From positions 1 through 64,000 of the forward strand of contig JADCCN010000005.1 of assembly GCA_020252645.1 (NCBI GenBank): DNA of 64,000 nucleotides, given 5' to 3'. Position 1 is the first letter of the stretch. Every line of letters begins with the position of its first letter. Source of the DNA: Methylobacterium sp. (GTDB taxonomy: Bacteria; Pseudomonadota; Alphaproteobacteria; Rhizobiales; Beijerinckiaceae). A program made the position numbers and the translations under genes. The notes beneath the pieces were generated by a model, which saw only the letters and a program-made list of their open reading frames with translations, made no database searches and had not been told where the DNA came from. Positions 52,544 to 60,141 of the stretch are shown in pieces.

Positions 52544-53314
52544 TCACGCCTGCAGATGCTGCAAGGCGGCATCGAATGCGATACGCGCCGGGCTTGCCGG
52601 CCAGTCCTTCGGCAGAACCGCCTCGGGCAGGAACGGATCGCGCAGCACGATGCGGCGAAACTCATGCACCAGCATCAGCCGGGCGAGGCGCGCTTCGGCA
52701 GGCGTGAAGGTTCCGGCCTGCACGGCCTCGGCATGGGCGATCACCATGCGATAGCCGCTCGCGAGTTGTTCCAGCGGCCAGAATTCGCGGGCGCGCAATG
52801 CTAAACCCGCGTTGGCGTGAAGCGAGAGCGCAAGACATCCGCCGATTTCCGGCGCGGCTCTGCCCGACCATGCGGGTCGGATCATCAGGTTGGAAGCGAG
52901 CGGCACGAAACCCGTTGCGCCAAGTTCGGCGCGCAGGGTTGCGCGACGGCCTGTATCCTCGATGACCAGCAGATCGAGATCCCCCGTGGGGCGCGGCAGC
53001 AGGCGCCCGAAGATGAGATCGCCCGCCGCCTCGAAATCCTTCAGCGCCCGCGCCGAGAGGCGATAGAGCGCGGCTTTTCCGTCGCGCTCGCGCAGCAAAG
53101 TTCCGTCATTCACAAGGCGCGAAAGCGCCGTGCGCACGAGGCCGGGCTCGATCTCCAGAGCCGCCAGCCATTCCTGCAGGTCGGAAAGGCGCAAGGCCTC
53201 TCCCGCCGGGAGCACGAGCGCGCCGAACACCGAGACGATCAGCGAGCCGGTGCGCGGCGGCACACGCCCGTGATGCGCGGCGATCAGCGCCGAAAGCGCC
53301 GCGGGTCGTGCCAT
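52544..53314 (-). CDS. paaX: PaaX-family transcriptional repressor
   Basis: 256 residues. The PaaX opening PRTGSLIVSVFGALVLPAGEALRLSDLQEWLAALEIEPGLVRTALSRLVNDGTLLRERDG is a winged helix with the LVRTALSRL recognition helix. The rest follows the PaaX C-terminal domain. It represses paa genes until phenylacetyl-CoA binds. It is directly upstream of paaA on the same strand (115 bases), and 3 bases after a GST gene. Confidence 0.92.
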   Translation of the reverse strand: MARPAALSALIAAHHGRVPPRTGSLIVSVFGALVLPAGEALRLSDLQEWLAALEIEPGLVRTALSRLVNDGTLLRERDGKAALYRLSARALKDFEAAGDLIFGRLLPRPTGDLDLLVIEDTGRRATLRAELGATGFVPLASNLMIRPAWSGRAAPEIGGCLALSLHANAGLALRAREFWPLEQLASGYRMVIAHAEAVQAGTFTPAEARLARLMLVHEFRRIVLRDPFLPEAVLPKDWPASPARIAFDAALQHLQA

Positions 53315-53317
53315 GCC

Positions 53318-53974
53318 TCAGGCCGGCTCCGCATTGCGCTTGTCCATCATCGCCTTGAAGGCCGCGCGCGCCTGGCAGGCCGCGAGCCACGCTCTCACAT
53401 GCGGGGCGGCCTCGAACAATTCCGGCGCGGGGCTCGCATAGCGGATGACTTCCGCCACGTTGATATCCGCGATCGTGAAGCGCCCGCCGACGAGGTGGCC
53501 CTTCCCGGCCAGAGCGTCATCCAGCACCTTGAAGGGACCGCGCAGGGCCACCACGGCGGCATCCGCCAGTTCGGGTTTGCGTTCCTCGCCCTGCTTCATC
53601 AGGCGATGATAGAGGATCTGGATCGCGTGCGGCTCGGCCTCGGTCGCGGCCCAGAGCGTCCACATCGCAACCTCCCCCTCCTCCGCGAGATTGGCCGGGG
53701 CGAGCGGGCCGCCGAACTTCTTCGCAAGATAGAGATTGATCGCCAGCGATTCATGCAGAACGAGATCGCCATCCTTCATCGAGGGGATATGCCCATTGGG
53801 GTTCACCGCCAGAAAGGACGGCGAGCGCGTGTTCACCGGCGCATCCGGAGCTTCCGGGTTCGCAAGGCGATAGGCCTGGATGACAGGCACCTGCTCATAG
53901 GGCTGGCCGAGTTCGTTCATCAGCCAGATGTTGCGGGAAGCGCGGCTGCGCGTGACGCCGTAGAGGGTAACCAT
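53318..53974 (-). CDS. Glutathione S-transferase family protein
   Basis: 218 residues from the ATG at 53974. The thioredoxin-like N-terminal domain has LYGVTRSRASRNIWLMNELG with the likely Ser catalytic residue, NPNGHIPSMKDGD with the cis-Pro, and HESLAINLYLAKKFG. An all-helical C-terminal domain follows. It is probably cytoplasmic detoxification. It forms a unit with paaX (3-bp gap), which could tie it to aromatic stress, for instance scavenging reactive epoxide or aldehyde intermediates, but this is a guess. Confidence 0.85.
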   Translation of the reverse strand: MVTLYGVTRSRASRNIWLMNELGQPYEQVPVIQAYRLANPEAPDAPVNTRSPSFLAVNPNGHIPSMKDGDLVLHESLAINLYLAKKFGGPLAPANLAEEGEVAMWTLWAATEAEPHAIQILYHRLMKQGEERKPELADAAVVALRGPFKVLDDALAGKGHLVGGRFTIADINVAEVIRYASPAPELFEAAPHVRAWLAACQARAAFKAMMDKRNAEPA

Positions 53975-54152
53975 GAGCGGGAAGTGCCTTTCTCGCGGGT
54001 GGGCCGGGCGCATAATCTTCCCCAGAACCGCAGCGCTGACCAATCAAATTCGCTGATGCTATCATTCGCCCGTGCCGATGCCGATGCCCTGCCCCATCAC
54101 GAGCCAGCGCGGGGAGGCCCGGCGGCGGCTTCACGCTGGACGGGCACTGCTC

Positions 54153-54176
54153 CGCTATATATCTTTGGATATCACG
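54153..54176 (+). promoter_or_regulatory. Mo-box: ModE binding site upstream of modA
   Basis: CGCTATATA (54153-54161) and GATATCACG (54168-54176) form an inverted repeat of the CGNNATAT type that matches the ModE consensus (CGCTATATA-N6-TATATAACG-like). It lies 19 bases before the modA GTG and overlaps the only TATATA -10-like sequence, so molybdate-loaded ModE should block transcription. ModE is encoded in the same operon. Confidence 0.72.
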
Positions 54177-54194
54177 CTTATCCTGGGAGGTCCC

Positions 54195-54989
54195 GTGTCC
54201 ACCCGTCGCTCCCTCTTGGCCCTGGCACTGGCCGCCAGCACTGGCTTCGCCCAGCCCGCCGCCGCGCAATCCTCCGGGCCGGTGGTCTTCGCGGCGGCGA
54301 GCCTGAAAACCGCACTCGACGAGATCGCGGGCCTGTGGGGCCGGCAGACCGGCCTTCCCGCCCCGCGGCTCGCCTATGCCGGGAGCAATGCGCTGGCCCG
54401 GCAGATCGAGCAAGGCGCGCCGGCCGATCTCTTTCTTTCGGCCGATCTCGACTGGATGGACGCGCTGGCGGCGAAGAACCTCCTGCGGCCCGGGACGCGC
54501 TCGAACCTGATCGCGAACCGGCTGGCGCTGGTTGCGCCGGCGGATTCCAAAGCAGCAATCATGCTTCAGCCGGGCGTCGATCTCGCCGGGCTGCTCGCGG
54601 GCGGCCGCCTTGCGACCGCGCATGTCGAGAGTGTTCCGGCCGGAAAATACGCGAAGGCCGCGTTCGAGAAGCTCGGCCTCTGGGTGAGCGTGAAGGATCG
54701 GCTTGCGCAGGCCGAGAATGTACGCGCGGCGCTGCTGCTGGTGGCGCGCGGCGAGGCGCCGCTCGGCGTGACCTACGCCACCGACGCCGCCGCCGAACCC
54801 AGGGTGCGGATCATCACCCTCTTCCCGGAGGAGAGCCACCCGCCTATCGTCTACCCGATCGCGATACTGAGGGATTCGGCCCATCCGCAGGCCCTGCGCT
54901 TCCTCGAATATCTCAAGGGCAGCAGCGCGCGGGCCATTTTCGAGCGGCACGGCTTCATTCTTCCCTCGCCGCTTCGGCAGGGCAGCTGA
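54195..54989 (+). CDS. modA: Molybdate ABC transporter periplasmic binding protein
   Basis: 264 residues with a GTG start at 54195, GGGAGG 4 bases before. An upstream ATG at 54072 would read through the Mo-box. The signal peptide STRRSLLALALAASTGFAQPAAAQ is followed by the ModA core VVFAAASLKTALDEIAGLWG, YAGSNALARQIEQGAPADLFLSADLDWMD and GEAPLGVTYATDA. It binds molybdate or tungstate in the periplasm for ModBC. It is the first gene of modABCE, divergent from the GST gene. Confidence 0.94.
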   Translation: MSTRRSLLALALAASTGFAQPAAAQSSGPVVFAAASLKTALDEIAGLWGRQTGLPAPRLAYAGSNALARQIEQGAPADLFLSADLDWMDALAAKNLLRPGTRSNLIANRLALVAPADSKAAIMLQPGVDLAGLLAGGRLATAHVESVPAGKYAKAAFEKLGLWVSVKDRLAQAENVRAALLLVARGEAPLGVTYATDAAAEPRVRIITLFPEESHPPIVYPIAILRDSAHPQALRFLEYLKGSSARAIFERHGFILPSPLRQGS

Positions 54990-54995
54990 CCGCCC

Positions 54996-55688
54996 ATGTT
55001 CACGGCGCTCACGCCCGAGGAATGGGCCGCCCTCCGCCTGAGCCTGAAGGTTGCGACCGTCGCGACGCTCGCAAGCCTGCCGGCCGGCGTGGCCGTGGCC
55101 TGTCTGCTCGCGCGCGGGCGCTTCCGGGGACGAAGCGTGCTCGATGCCCTCGTGCATCTGCCGCTCATCCTGCCGCCGGTGGTGACGGGCTATCTCCTGC
55201 TGCTGGCCTTCGGGCGGAAAGGTCCGATCGGCGCCTGGCTCGAAGCCCATTTCGGGCTGGTCTTCTCCTTCCGCTGGACGGGGGCAGCCCTCGCGGCGGC
55301 CGTGATGGGCTTTCCGCTGATGGTCCGGGCCATTCGTCTCTCCATCGAGGCGGTGGACCGCCGGCTTGAACAGGCGGCGGGGACTTTGGGCGCGGGGCCC
55401 ATTCTCACCTTCCTGCTCGTCACCCTGCCGCTGGCCTTGCCCGGCATTCTGGCCGGGTCCGTTTTGGCCTTCGCCAAGGCGATGGGCGAATTCGGCGCGA
55501 CCATCACCTTCGTCGCCAACATCCCCGGCGAAACGCAGACGCTGCCCACCGCCATCTACAGCTTCACGCAGGTGCCGGGCGGCGATGCCGCCGCGATGCG
55601 CCTCGTGCTGATCTCGGTGGCGGTCTCGGTGCTGGCGCTCGTGCTCTCGGAATGGCTCGCGCGCGGCCTCAGCCGGCGGATGGATTAG
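54996..55688 (+). CDS. modB: Molybdate ABC transporter permease
   Basis: 230 residues with five or six membrane helices. The EAA loop of the family is seen as LEQAAGTLGAGPILTFLLVTLPLALPG, and AFAKAMGEFGATITFVANIPGETQTLPTAIY is diagnostic of ModB/CysT-like permeases. It is 6 bases after modA and 2 bases before modC. Confidence 0.94.
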   Translation: MFTALTPEEWAALRLSLKVATVATLASLPAGVAVACLLARGRFRGRSVLDALVHLPLILPPVVTGYLLLLAFGRKGPIGAWLEAHFGLVFSFRWTGAALAAAVMGFPLMVRAIRLSIEAVDRRLEQAAGTLGAGPILTFLLVTLPLALPGILAGSVLAFAKAMGEFGATITFVANIPGETQTLPTAIYSFTQVPGGDAAAMRLVLISVAVSVLALVLSEWLARGLSRRMD

Positions 55689-55690
55689 CC

Positions 55691-56377
55691 ATGCTGGAGA
55701 TCGATATCCGCCATCGCGTCGGCGCGCTCAATCTCGCGATGAGCTTGCGGGCCGAGGGTCCCGTCACCGCCCTGTTCGGCCGCTCCGGCGCGGGAAAGAC
55801 CACGCTGCTGAACCTGATCGCCGGGCTGGCCACACCCGATTCCGGCCGGATCGCGCTCAATTCTGAAGTATTGTTCGACCGCCGGAAGGGCATCGACACG
55901 CCGAGCCGGCGCCGGCGCATCGGCTATGTGTTTCAGGATGCACGGCTCTTCCCGCATCTCACGGTGAAGCAGAACCTGCTGTTCGGCCGCTGGCTTGCGC
56001 GCCTGCCGCTCAGCGACCGCGCCGTGGAACAGGTGCTGGTCTTGCTCGATCTCGCCCCGCTTCTGGCGCGGCGCCCCGCCCATCTCTCGGGCGGCGAGAA
56101 GCAGCGCGTGGCGCTCGGCCGGGCGCTGCTGGCCGGCCCGCGCCTGCTGCTGATGGATGAACCGCTCGCCTCGCTCGATGCCGAGCGCAAGGCCGAAATC
56201 ATCGCGCATCTCGAAGCCGTGCGCGACGAGATCGGCATTCCCATGCTCTATGTCTCGCATTCGCGCGAGGAGGTGCGGCGGCTGGCCCATGAGGTTGCGC
56301 TGATCGAGCGCGGGCAGCTCACCGCCTTCGGACCCGTAACGACCTTGCTGCCGCGTCTGCCGGAGGGCGAGGCATGA
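55691..56377 (+). CDS. modC: Molybdate ABC transporter ATPase, short form without the TOBE domain
   Basis: 228 residues. The ATPase core is complete: Walker A GRSGAGKTTLLNL, VFQDARLFPHLTVKQNLLFG, signature LSGGEKQRVALGRAL, Walker B LLLMDEPLASLD and the switch His in YVSHSREEVRR. Most ModC proteins carry about 120 further residues with a regulatory molybdate-binding TOBE domain. Here the protein ends soon after the ATPase, directly at the modE start (ATGA overlap). Trans-inhibition by cytoplasmic molybdate is therefore probably absent. Confidence 0.92.
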   Translation: MLEIDIRHRVGALNLAMSLRAEGPVTALFGRSGAGKTTLLNLIAGLATPDSGRIALNSEVLFDRRKGIDTPSRRRRIGYVFQDARLFPHLTVKQNLLFGRWLARLPLSDRAVEQVLVLLDLAPLLARRPAHLSGGEKQRVALGRALLAGPRLLLMDEPLASLDAERKAEIIAHLEAVRDEIGIPMLYVSHSREEVRRLAHEVALIERGQLTAFGPVTTLLPRLPEGEA

Positions 56378-56799
56378 CCGACCACGCTGCTCCGGCGGGA
56401 CGGCTCTCGCTGCGCATCGATTTCCCCAATGGCGAGCGATTGGGGCCCGGCAAGGTGCGGCTTCTGGAGGAGATCGCGCGTCTCGGCTCGATTTCGGCGG
56501 CCGGGCGCAGCATGGGCATGTCCTACCGCCGGGCCTGGCTGCTGGTGGATGCGATGAACGGCATGTTCGATGCGCCGCTGGTCGGCTCGCATCAGGGCGG
56601 TTCGGGCGGCGGCGGCGCGGCACTCACGCCCCGCGGCAATGAGGTCGTGCGGCTCTACCGGAGCATCGAGGCCGGCGCGCAGGAGACCACGGCGCCACAC
56701 CTCAAAAGCCTGATGAAATTGGTGGGAGAAGTAGGACTCGAACCACAACAGGCTTTTGCTTCGCTAAAGCCGTCAACGAACAAATCGCAGGTTGGCTGA
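56374..56799 (+). CDS. modE: ModE-type DNA-binding protein (HTH only) with a repeat-derived C-terminal tail
   Basis: 141 residues. The N-terminal winged helix is typical of ModE/LysR-type HTH: LGPGKVRLLEEIARLGSISAAGRSMGMSYRRAWLLVDAMN (about 24-63), with GGAALTPRGNEVVRLYRSIE (about 80-99). There is no molybdate-binding TOBE domain, so it is the short alphaproteobacterial form. From about residue 116 onward the reading frame runs into the tRNA-Tyr-derived 92-bp repeat, which supplies about 26 residues (VGEVGLEPQQAFASLKPSTN and on) and the TGA. The natural C-terminus seems to have been replaced or extended by the array. It is convergent with tRNA-Tyr. Confidence 0.87.
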   Translation: MTDHAAPAGRLSLRIDFPNGERLGPGKVRLLEEIARLGSISAAGRSMGMSYRRAWLLVDAMNGMFDAPLVGSHQGGSGGGGAALTPRGNEVVRLYRSIEAGAQETTAPHLKSLMKLVGEVGLEPQQAFASLKPSTNKSQVG

Positions 56800-57087
56800 G
56801 ATTGAAACGAATGGTGGGAGAAGTAGAACTCGAACCACAACAGGCTTTTGCTTCGCTAAAGCCGTTAACGAACAAATCGTAGGTTGGCTGAGATTGAAAC
56901 GAATGGTGGGAGAAATAGGACTCGAACCACAACAGGCTTTTGCTTCGCTAAAGCCGTTAACGAACAAATCATAGGTTGGCTGAGATTGAAACGAATAGTG
57001 GGAGAAGTAGGACTCGAACCACAACAGGCTTTTGCTTCGCTAAAGCCGTTAACGAACAAATCGTAGGTTGGCTGAGATTGAAACGAA
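56720..57087 (-). repeat. Four tandem 92-bp repeats, each carrying the 3' end of the adjacent tRNA-Tyr gene
   Basis: Units start at 56720, 56812, 56904 and 56996, and the tRNA gene itself follows in register at 57088: an exact 92-bp period. The first 25 bp of each unit match the last 25 bases of tRNA-Tyr (T-loop, T-stem 3' strand, acceptor 3' strand, CCA). The other 67 bp are unrelated to the tRNA and nearly the same in all units. In the transcript they contain the hairpin GGCTTT-agcgaagca-AAAGCC, whose loop holds the very stable GCGAAGC motif. Differences are few: GTAGG to GTAGA in unit 2, GTAGG to ATAGG in unit 3, and CCA to CTA in unit 4. All units lie downstream of tRNA-Tyr in the direction of its transcription. 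None can fold as a tRNA because the 5' T-stem is replaced. Confidence 0.95.
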
Positions 57088-57172
57088 TGGTGGGAGAAGT
57101 AGGACTCGAACCTACGAAGGCTTAGCCAGCGGATTTACAGTCCGCCCCCTTTGCCGCTCGGGACATTCTCCC
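57088..57172 (-). tRNA. tRNA-Tyr (anticodon GTA)
   Basis: 85 bases with encoded CCA. Acceptor stem GGGAGAA/TTCTCCC, long class II variable arm, anticodon stem GCGGACTGTAAATCCGC with GTA, and T arm GTAGGTTCGAGTCCTAC. It is directly followed, in its direction of transcription, by four repeats of its own 3' end. It is divergent from rlmB. Confidence 0.98.
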
Positions 57173-57205
57173 CCACGCGCCGGCGAACCGGTGCGAGAGA
57201 CCGGC

Positions 57206-57234
57206 CTTATGGGCAAGCGCCGGGCCCATGTCAA
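57206..57234 (-). promoter_or_regulatory. Strong promoter of the tRNA-Tyr transcript
   Basis: Minus-strand TTGACA (57234-57229), 17-base spacer, CATAAG (57211-57206), a near-ideal alphaproteobacterial housekeeping promoter. Transcription would start near 57199, 27 bases before the mature tRNA. The same transcript should run into the 92-bp repeat array. Confidence 0.75.
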
Positions 57235-57348
57235 CCTGGAAGCCGCCGGGAAACCGCTTCCGGCCAAAGGTTGGAGGCCCGAGACGATTGCGCCTCGCAT
57301 GATGCCGCAAACTGCCCTATCAACCGGGCCAGACGCTCGGGAAACATC

Positions 57349-58209
57349 ATGGCCTACGACAAGAAACCTCCCTATCATCCGCTCGACCGCCAACCGAAAC
57401 CGGCTGGCGAGGGCCTGCGCATGGGTGAAAAGCCCGCTTTCAGGGACAAGTCCCGCTTCGCGCCGAAGCCGAAGGCAGCAAAGCCGCGACTGCCCGACGA
57501 CACGGATGTGCTCTACGGCATGCATTCGGTGAAGGAGGCCCTCGCCAATCCGCGCCGCCGCTTCCGTCGCATCGTCGCGACCGAGAACGCGGTGCAGCGC
57601 CTCACGGAAGATGGCGTGAACCTGCCCCTTGCGCCCGAACTCGTGAAGCCCGAGGCCATCGGCAAGCTGCTCACGCCGGATGCCGTGCATCAGGGCCTTT
57701 ACGTGGAGGCCGAGCGCCTGCCGCTGCTGCCGCTGGGCAAGCTCCCGCGCGATCGCATCATCCTCGCGCTCGACCAGGTGACCGATCCGCATAATGTCGG
57801 CGCGATCCTGCGTTCGGCTGCCGCCTTCGATGTCGGCGGGCTGATCGTCACGCATCGCCACAGCCCTGAAATCACGGGCGTTCTGGCCAAGGCCGCCTCG
57901 GGCGCGCTGGAGCATGTGCCGATGGCCGGCGTGCAGAACCTCGCCCGCGCGCTCACCACGCTGAAGGATGAGGGCTTCTCGGTCATCGGCCTTGATTCCG
58001 AAGCGCCGGAGAAGATGGGCGATCTTGCGCTGAAGCTGCCGCTGGTGCTGGTTCTCGGCGCGGAAGGTCGCGGGCTTCGGCCCTCCACGCGCGAACTCTG
58101 CAGCCATCTGGCGCGGCTGGAGCTTCCCGGCGCGATCAAGAGCCTGAACGTGTCGAACGCGGCGGCCATCAGCCTCTATGCGGTGCAGCAGGCCATCGGC
58201 CGGACCTGA
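57349..58209 (+). CDS. rlmB: 23S rRNA (guanosine-2'-O)-methyltransferase RlmB (SpoU/TrmH family)
   Basis: 286 residues from the ATG at 57349; longer readings enter the tRNA promoter region. A basic, low-complexity N-terminus (about 45 residues) precedes the substrate-binding domain with YGMHSVKEALANPRRRF. The SPOUT knot motifs are ALDQVTDPHNVGAILRSAAAF, LVLGAEGRGLRPSTRE and IKSLNVSNAAAISLY. It methylates G2251 in the peptidyl-transferase P loop of 23S rRNA. It is divergent from tRNA-Tyr, a combination common near tuf genes in alphaproteobacteria. Confidence 0.93.
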   Translation: MAYDKKPPYHPLDRQPKPAGEGLRMGEKPAFRDKSRFAPKPKAAKPRLPDDTDVLYGMHSVKEALANPRRRFRRIVATENAVQRLTEDGVNLPLAPELVKPEAIGKLLTPDAVHQGLYVEAERLPLLPLGKLPRDRIILALDQVTDPHNVGAILRSAAAFDVGGLIVTHRHSPEITGVLAKAASGALEHVPMAGVQNLARALTTLKDEGFSVIGLDSEAPEKMGDLALKLPLVLVLGAEGRGLRPSTRELCSHLARLELPGAIKSLNVSNAAAISLYAVQQAIGRT

Positions 58210-58306
58210 AACAGGAAGGCTCCGCCCCGGCGAACCGGAGCGGAGCCCAGGGAGAGGCCCAGGGAGAGGCGATGCGGATGGGCATCCGCATCGCCGGGAG
58301 CCCGGA

Positions 58307-60025
58307 TTACCTGCCGTAATTGTAGGTTTCGATGTCGCGATCCTTGGTTTCCGGCACCAGCAGGATGCCGATCACGAAGGTCATCAGCGCGAAGCCGATC
58401 GGATACCACAGGCCGAAATAGATATCGCCCGTGGAGGCCACCATGGCGAAGGAGGTCGCCGGCAGCAATCCGCCGAACCAGCCATTGCCGATATGGTAGG
58501 GCAGGCTCATCGCCGTGTAGCGGATGCGGGTGGGGAAGAACTCCACCAGGGCCGCCGCGATCGGGCCGTAGACCGCCGTCACATAGAGCACCAGGATCGT
58601 GAGGATCGCGATGATCGCCCGCGCCTGCGCATCGCCCAGGGCTGCGAAGAAGCCCGACACCTTCACCTTGGCCGCATCATCCGCCTTGGGGTAACCCGCC
58701 GCGATCGAGGCTGCCGTGATGTTCTTGGTGAAGTCTGCAAGGCCAGCGCCATAGTCCACTTCCGTGCCGTTCACCGTCACCTTCAGCGGCGCCCCGGCGG
58801 CGGCGGGCGTGTAGTTGTATTTGATGGCCTGCGAGGAGAGCACGCGGCGGGCGATGTCGCAGGGCTCCGAGAACTGGCGGATGCCCACCGGATCAAAGAG
58901 CGAGCTGCATTTCGAGGCATCGGCCGACACCTCGACCTTCACGGTCTCGAGCGCCTTGGCATAGGTCGGGTTCGCCGTTTCCGCCATCATCTTGAAGAGC
59001 GGGAAGTAGGTGAGCGCCGCAATCAGGCAGCCGCCGAGGATGATCGGCTTGCGGCCGATCTTGTCCGAGAGCGAGCCGAACAGGATGAAGCCGCCCGTGC
59101 CGAAGATCAGCGACCAGGCGATCAGCACGTTCGCCGTGAGGAGGTCCACCTTCAGGATCGACTGGAGGAAGAACAGCGCATAGAACTGGCCCGTGTACCA
59201 CACCACCGCCTGGCCGATGACGAGGCCGGTCAGCGCGATGATCACGATCTTCAGGTTGCGCCACTGGCCGAAGGCTTCCGAGAGCGGCGCCTTGGATTGC
59301 GTGCCCTCTTCCTTCATCTTCTGGAAGGCCGGGCTCTCATGCATCTGCAGGCGGATCCAGACCGAGATCGCAAGCAGGAAGATCGAGCCGAGGAACGGGA
59401 TGCGCCAGCCGCCCTGCAGGCCGAAGAACAGCGGGAAATCATCCGCGAAGGCCTTCTCGCCCATCCAGAGGCGCAGGCCCACGATCACGAAGAGCGAGAG
59501 CAGCAGGCCGAGCGTGGCCGTGGTCTGGATCCATGAGGTGTAGAAGCCGCGCCGGCCGACCGGGGCATGCTCCGCCACATAGACCGCCGCGCCGCCATAT
59601 TCGCCGCCGAGCGCCAGGCCCTGCGCCATGCGAAGCAGGATCAGGATGACCGGAGCCACCCAGCCGATGGTGTTGTAATCCGGCAGCAGGCCGACAAGGA
59701 AGGTCGAGAGGCCCATGATGAGGATGGTCATCAGGAAGGTCTGCTTGCGCCCGATCAGGTCGCCGAGGCGCCCGAAGACCAGCGCGCCAAACGGCCGCAC
59801 GAGGAAGCCCGCCGCGAAGGCGAGCAGCGCGAAGATCGAGCGCGTATTGACATCGAAGGCCGAGAAGAACTTCGCGCCGATCATCGCCGCAAGCGCGCCG
59901 TAGAGGTAGAAATCATACCATTCGAAAACGGTGCCGAGCGAGGAAGCGAGAATGACTTTCTTCTCTTCCCGGGTCATCGGCCTCGGGGCTGCGCGCCCCC
60001 CGGCTGCCATGCTTGCGTTGGACAT
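58307..60025 (-). CDS. MHS-family major facilitator transporter with an inserted soluble domain
   Basis: 572 residues from the ATG at 60025 (GGGAGG 5 bases before). The MHS signatures are GTVFEWYDFYLYG, RPFGALVFGRLGDLIGRK, ALGGEYGGAAVYVAEHAP and FFPTRIRYTAMSLPYHIGNGWFGG. MHS carriers import organic acids, betaine or osmolytes with protons. Residues about 347-462, in the C-terminal half, form a roughly 115-residue hydrophilic insert with two Cys (373 and 389) and a beta-rich stretch (LKVTVNGTEVDYG). Plain MHS members are about 430-450 residues. A hairpin repeat begins 14 bases upstream of the start codon. No partner genes are seen, so the substrate is unknown. Confidence 0.87.
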   Translation of the reverse strand: MSNASMAAGGRAAPRPMTREEKKVILASSLGTVFEWYDFYLYGALAAMIGAKFFSAFDVNTRSIFALLAFAAGFLVRPFGALVFGRLGDLIGRKQTFLMTILIMGLSTFLVGLLPDYNTIGWVAPVILILLRMAQGLALGGEYGGAAVYVAEHAPVGRRGFYTSWIQTTATLGLLLSLFVIVGLRLWMGEKAFADDFPLFFGLQGGWRIPFLGSIFLLAISVWIRLQMHESPAFQKMKEEGTQSKAPLSEAFGQWRNLKIVIIALTGLVIGQAVVWYTGQFYALFFLQSILKVDLLTANVLIAWSLIFGTGGFILFGSLSDKIGRKPIILGGCLIAALTYFPLFKMMAETANPTYAKALETVKVEVSADASKCSSLFDPVGIRQFSEPCDIARRVLSSQAIKYNYTPAAAGAPLKVTVNGTEVDYGAGLADFTKNITAASIAAGYPKADDAAKVKVSGFFAALGDAQARAIIAILTILVLYVTAVYGPIAAALVEFFPTRIRYTAMSLPYHIGNGWFGGLLPATSFAMVASTGDIYFGLWYPIGFALMTFVIGILLVPETKDRDIETYNYGR

Positions 60026-60038
60026 GATGTCCTCCCTT

Positions 60039-60141
60039 GAGCATTTTCCGATCAGGTGGATTCTGGTTGATCGAAAGAAAATGCGAACAATCACAATTGC
60101 CTGGAGCGGACGACCCGATTCTGTCAGGTCGCTTGCGCTCC
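60039..60141. repeat. Hairpin repeat, family R3, in the MHS 5' leader
   Basis: GAGCATTTTCCGATCA...TTGATCGAAAGAAAATGC forms the first inverted repeat, and GGAGCG...CGCTCC the second. It is a diverged relative of the tandem pair at 7461-7670. It starts 14 bases upstream of the MHS start codon, just outside the ribosome-binding site. Confidence 0.7.

Noticed and set aside
52817-55369. 850-codon open frame across paaX, GST and modA/modB
   Set aside because: Crosses two operons in opposite directions and the Mo-box; an artefact of high GC.
56702-57066. Short open frames on both strands inside the 92-bp repeats, giving Cys/Ser-rich or Thr/Arg-rich peptides
   Set aside because: They are translations of tRNA-derived repeat sequence with rotating frames and no ribosome-binding sites; I treat them as spurious, although E. 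coli tyrT repeats were once proposed to encode a small basic protein.
56720-57087. CRISPR-like regular spacing
   Set aside because: The whole 92-bp unit is repeated, with no variable spacers, and no cas genes are present.
56720-57172. Attachment-site array of an integrative element at tRNA-Tyr
   Set aside because: tRNA 3' ends are typical att sites, but no integrase or mobile cargo is found on either side and the 67-bp inter-tRNA segment is constant; kept only as an alternative origin for the array.
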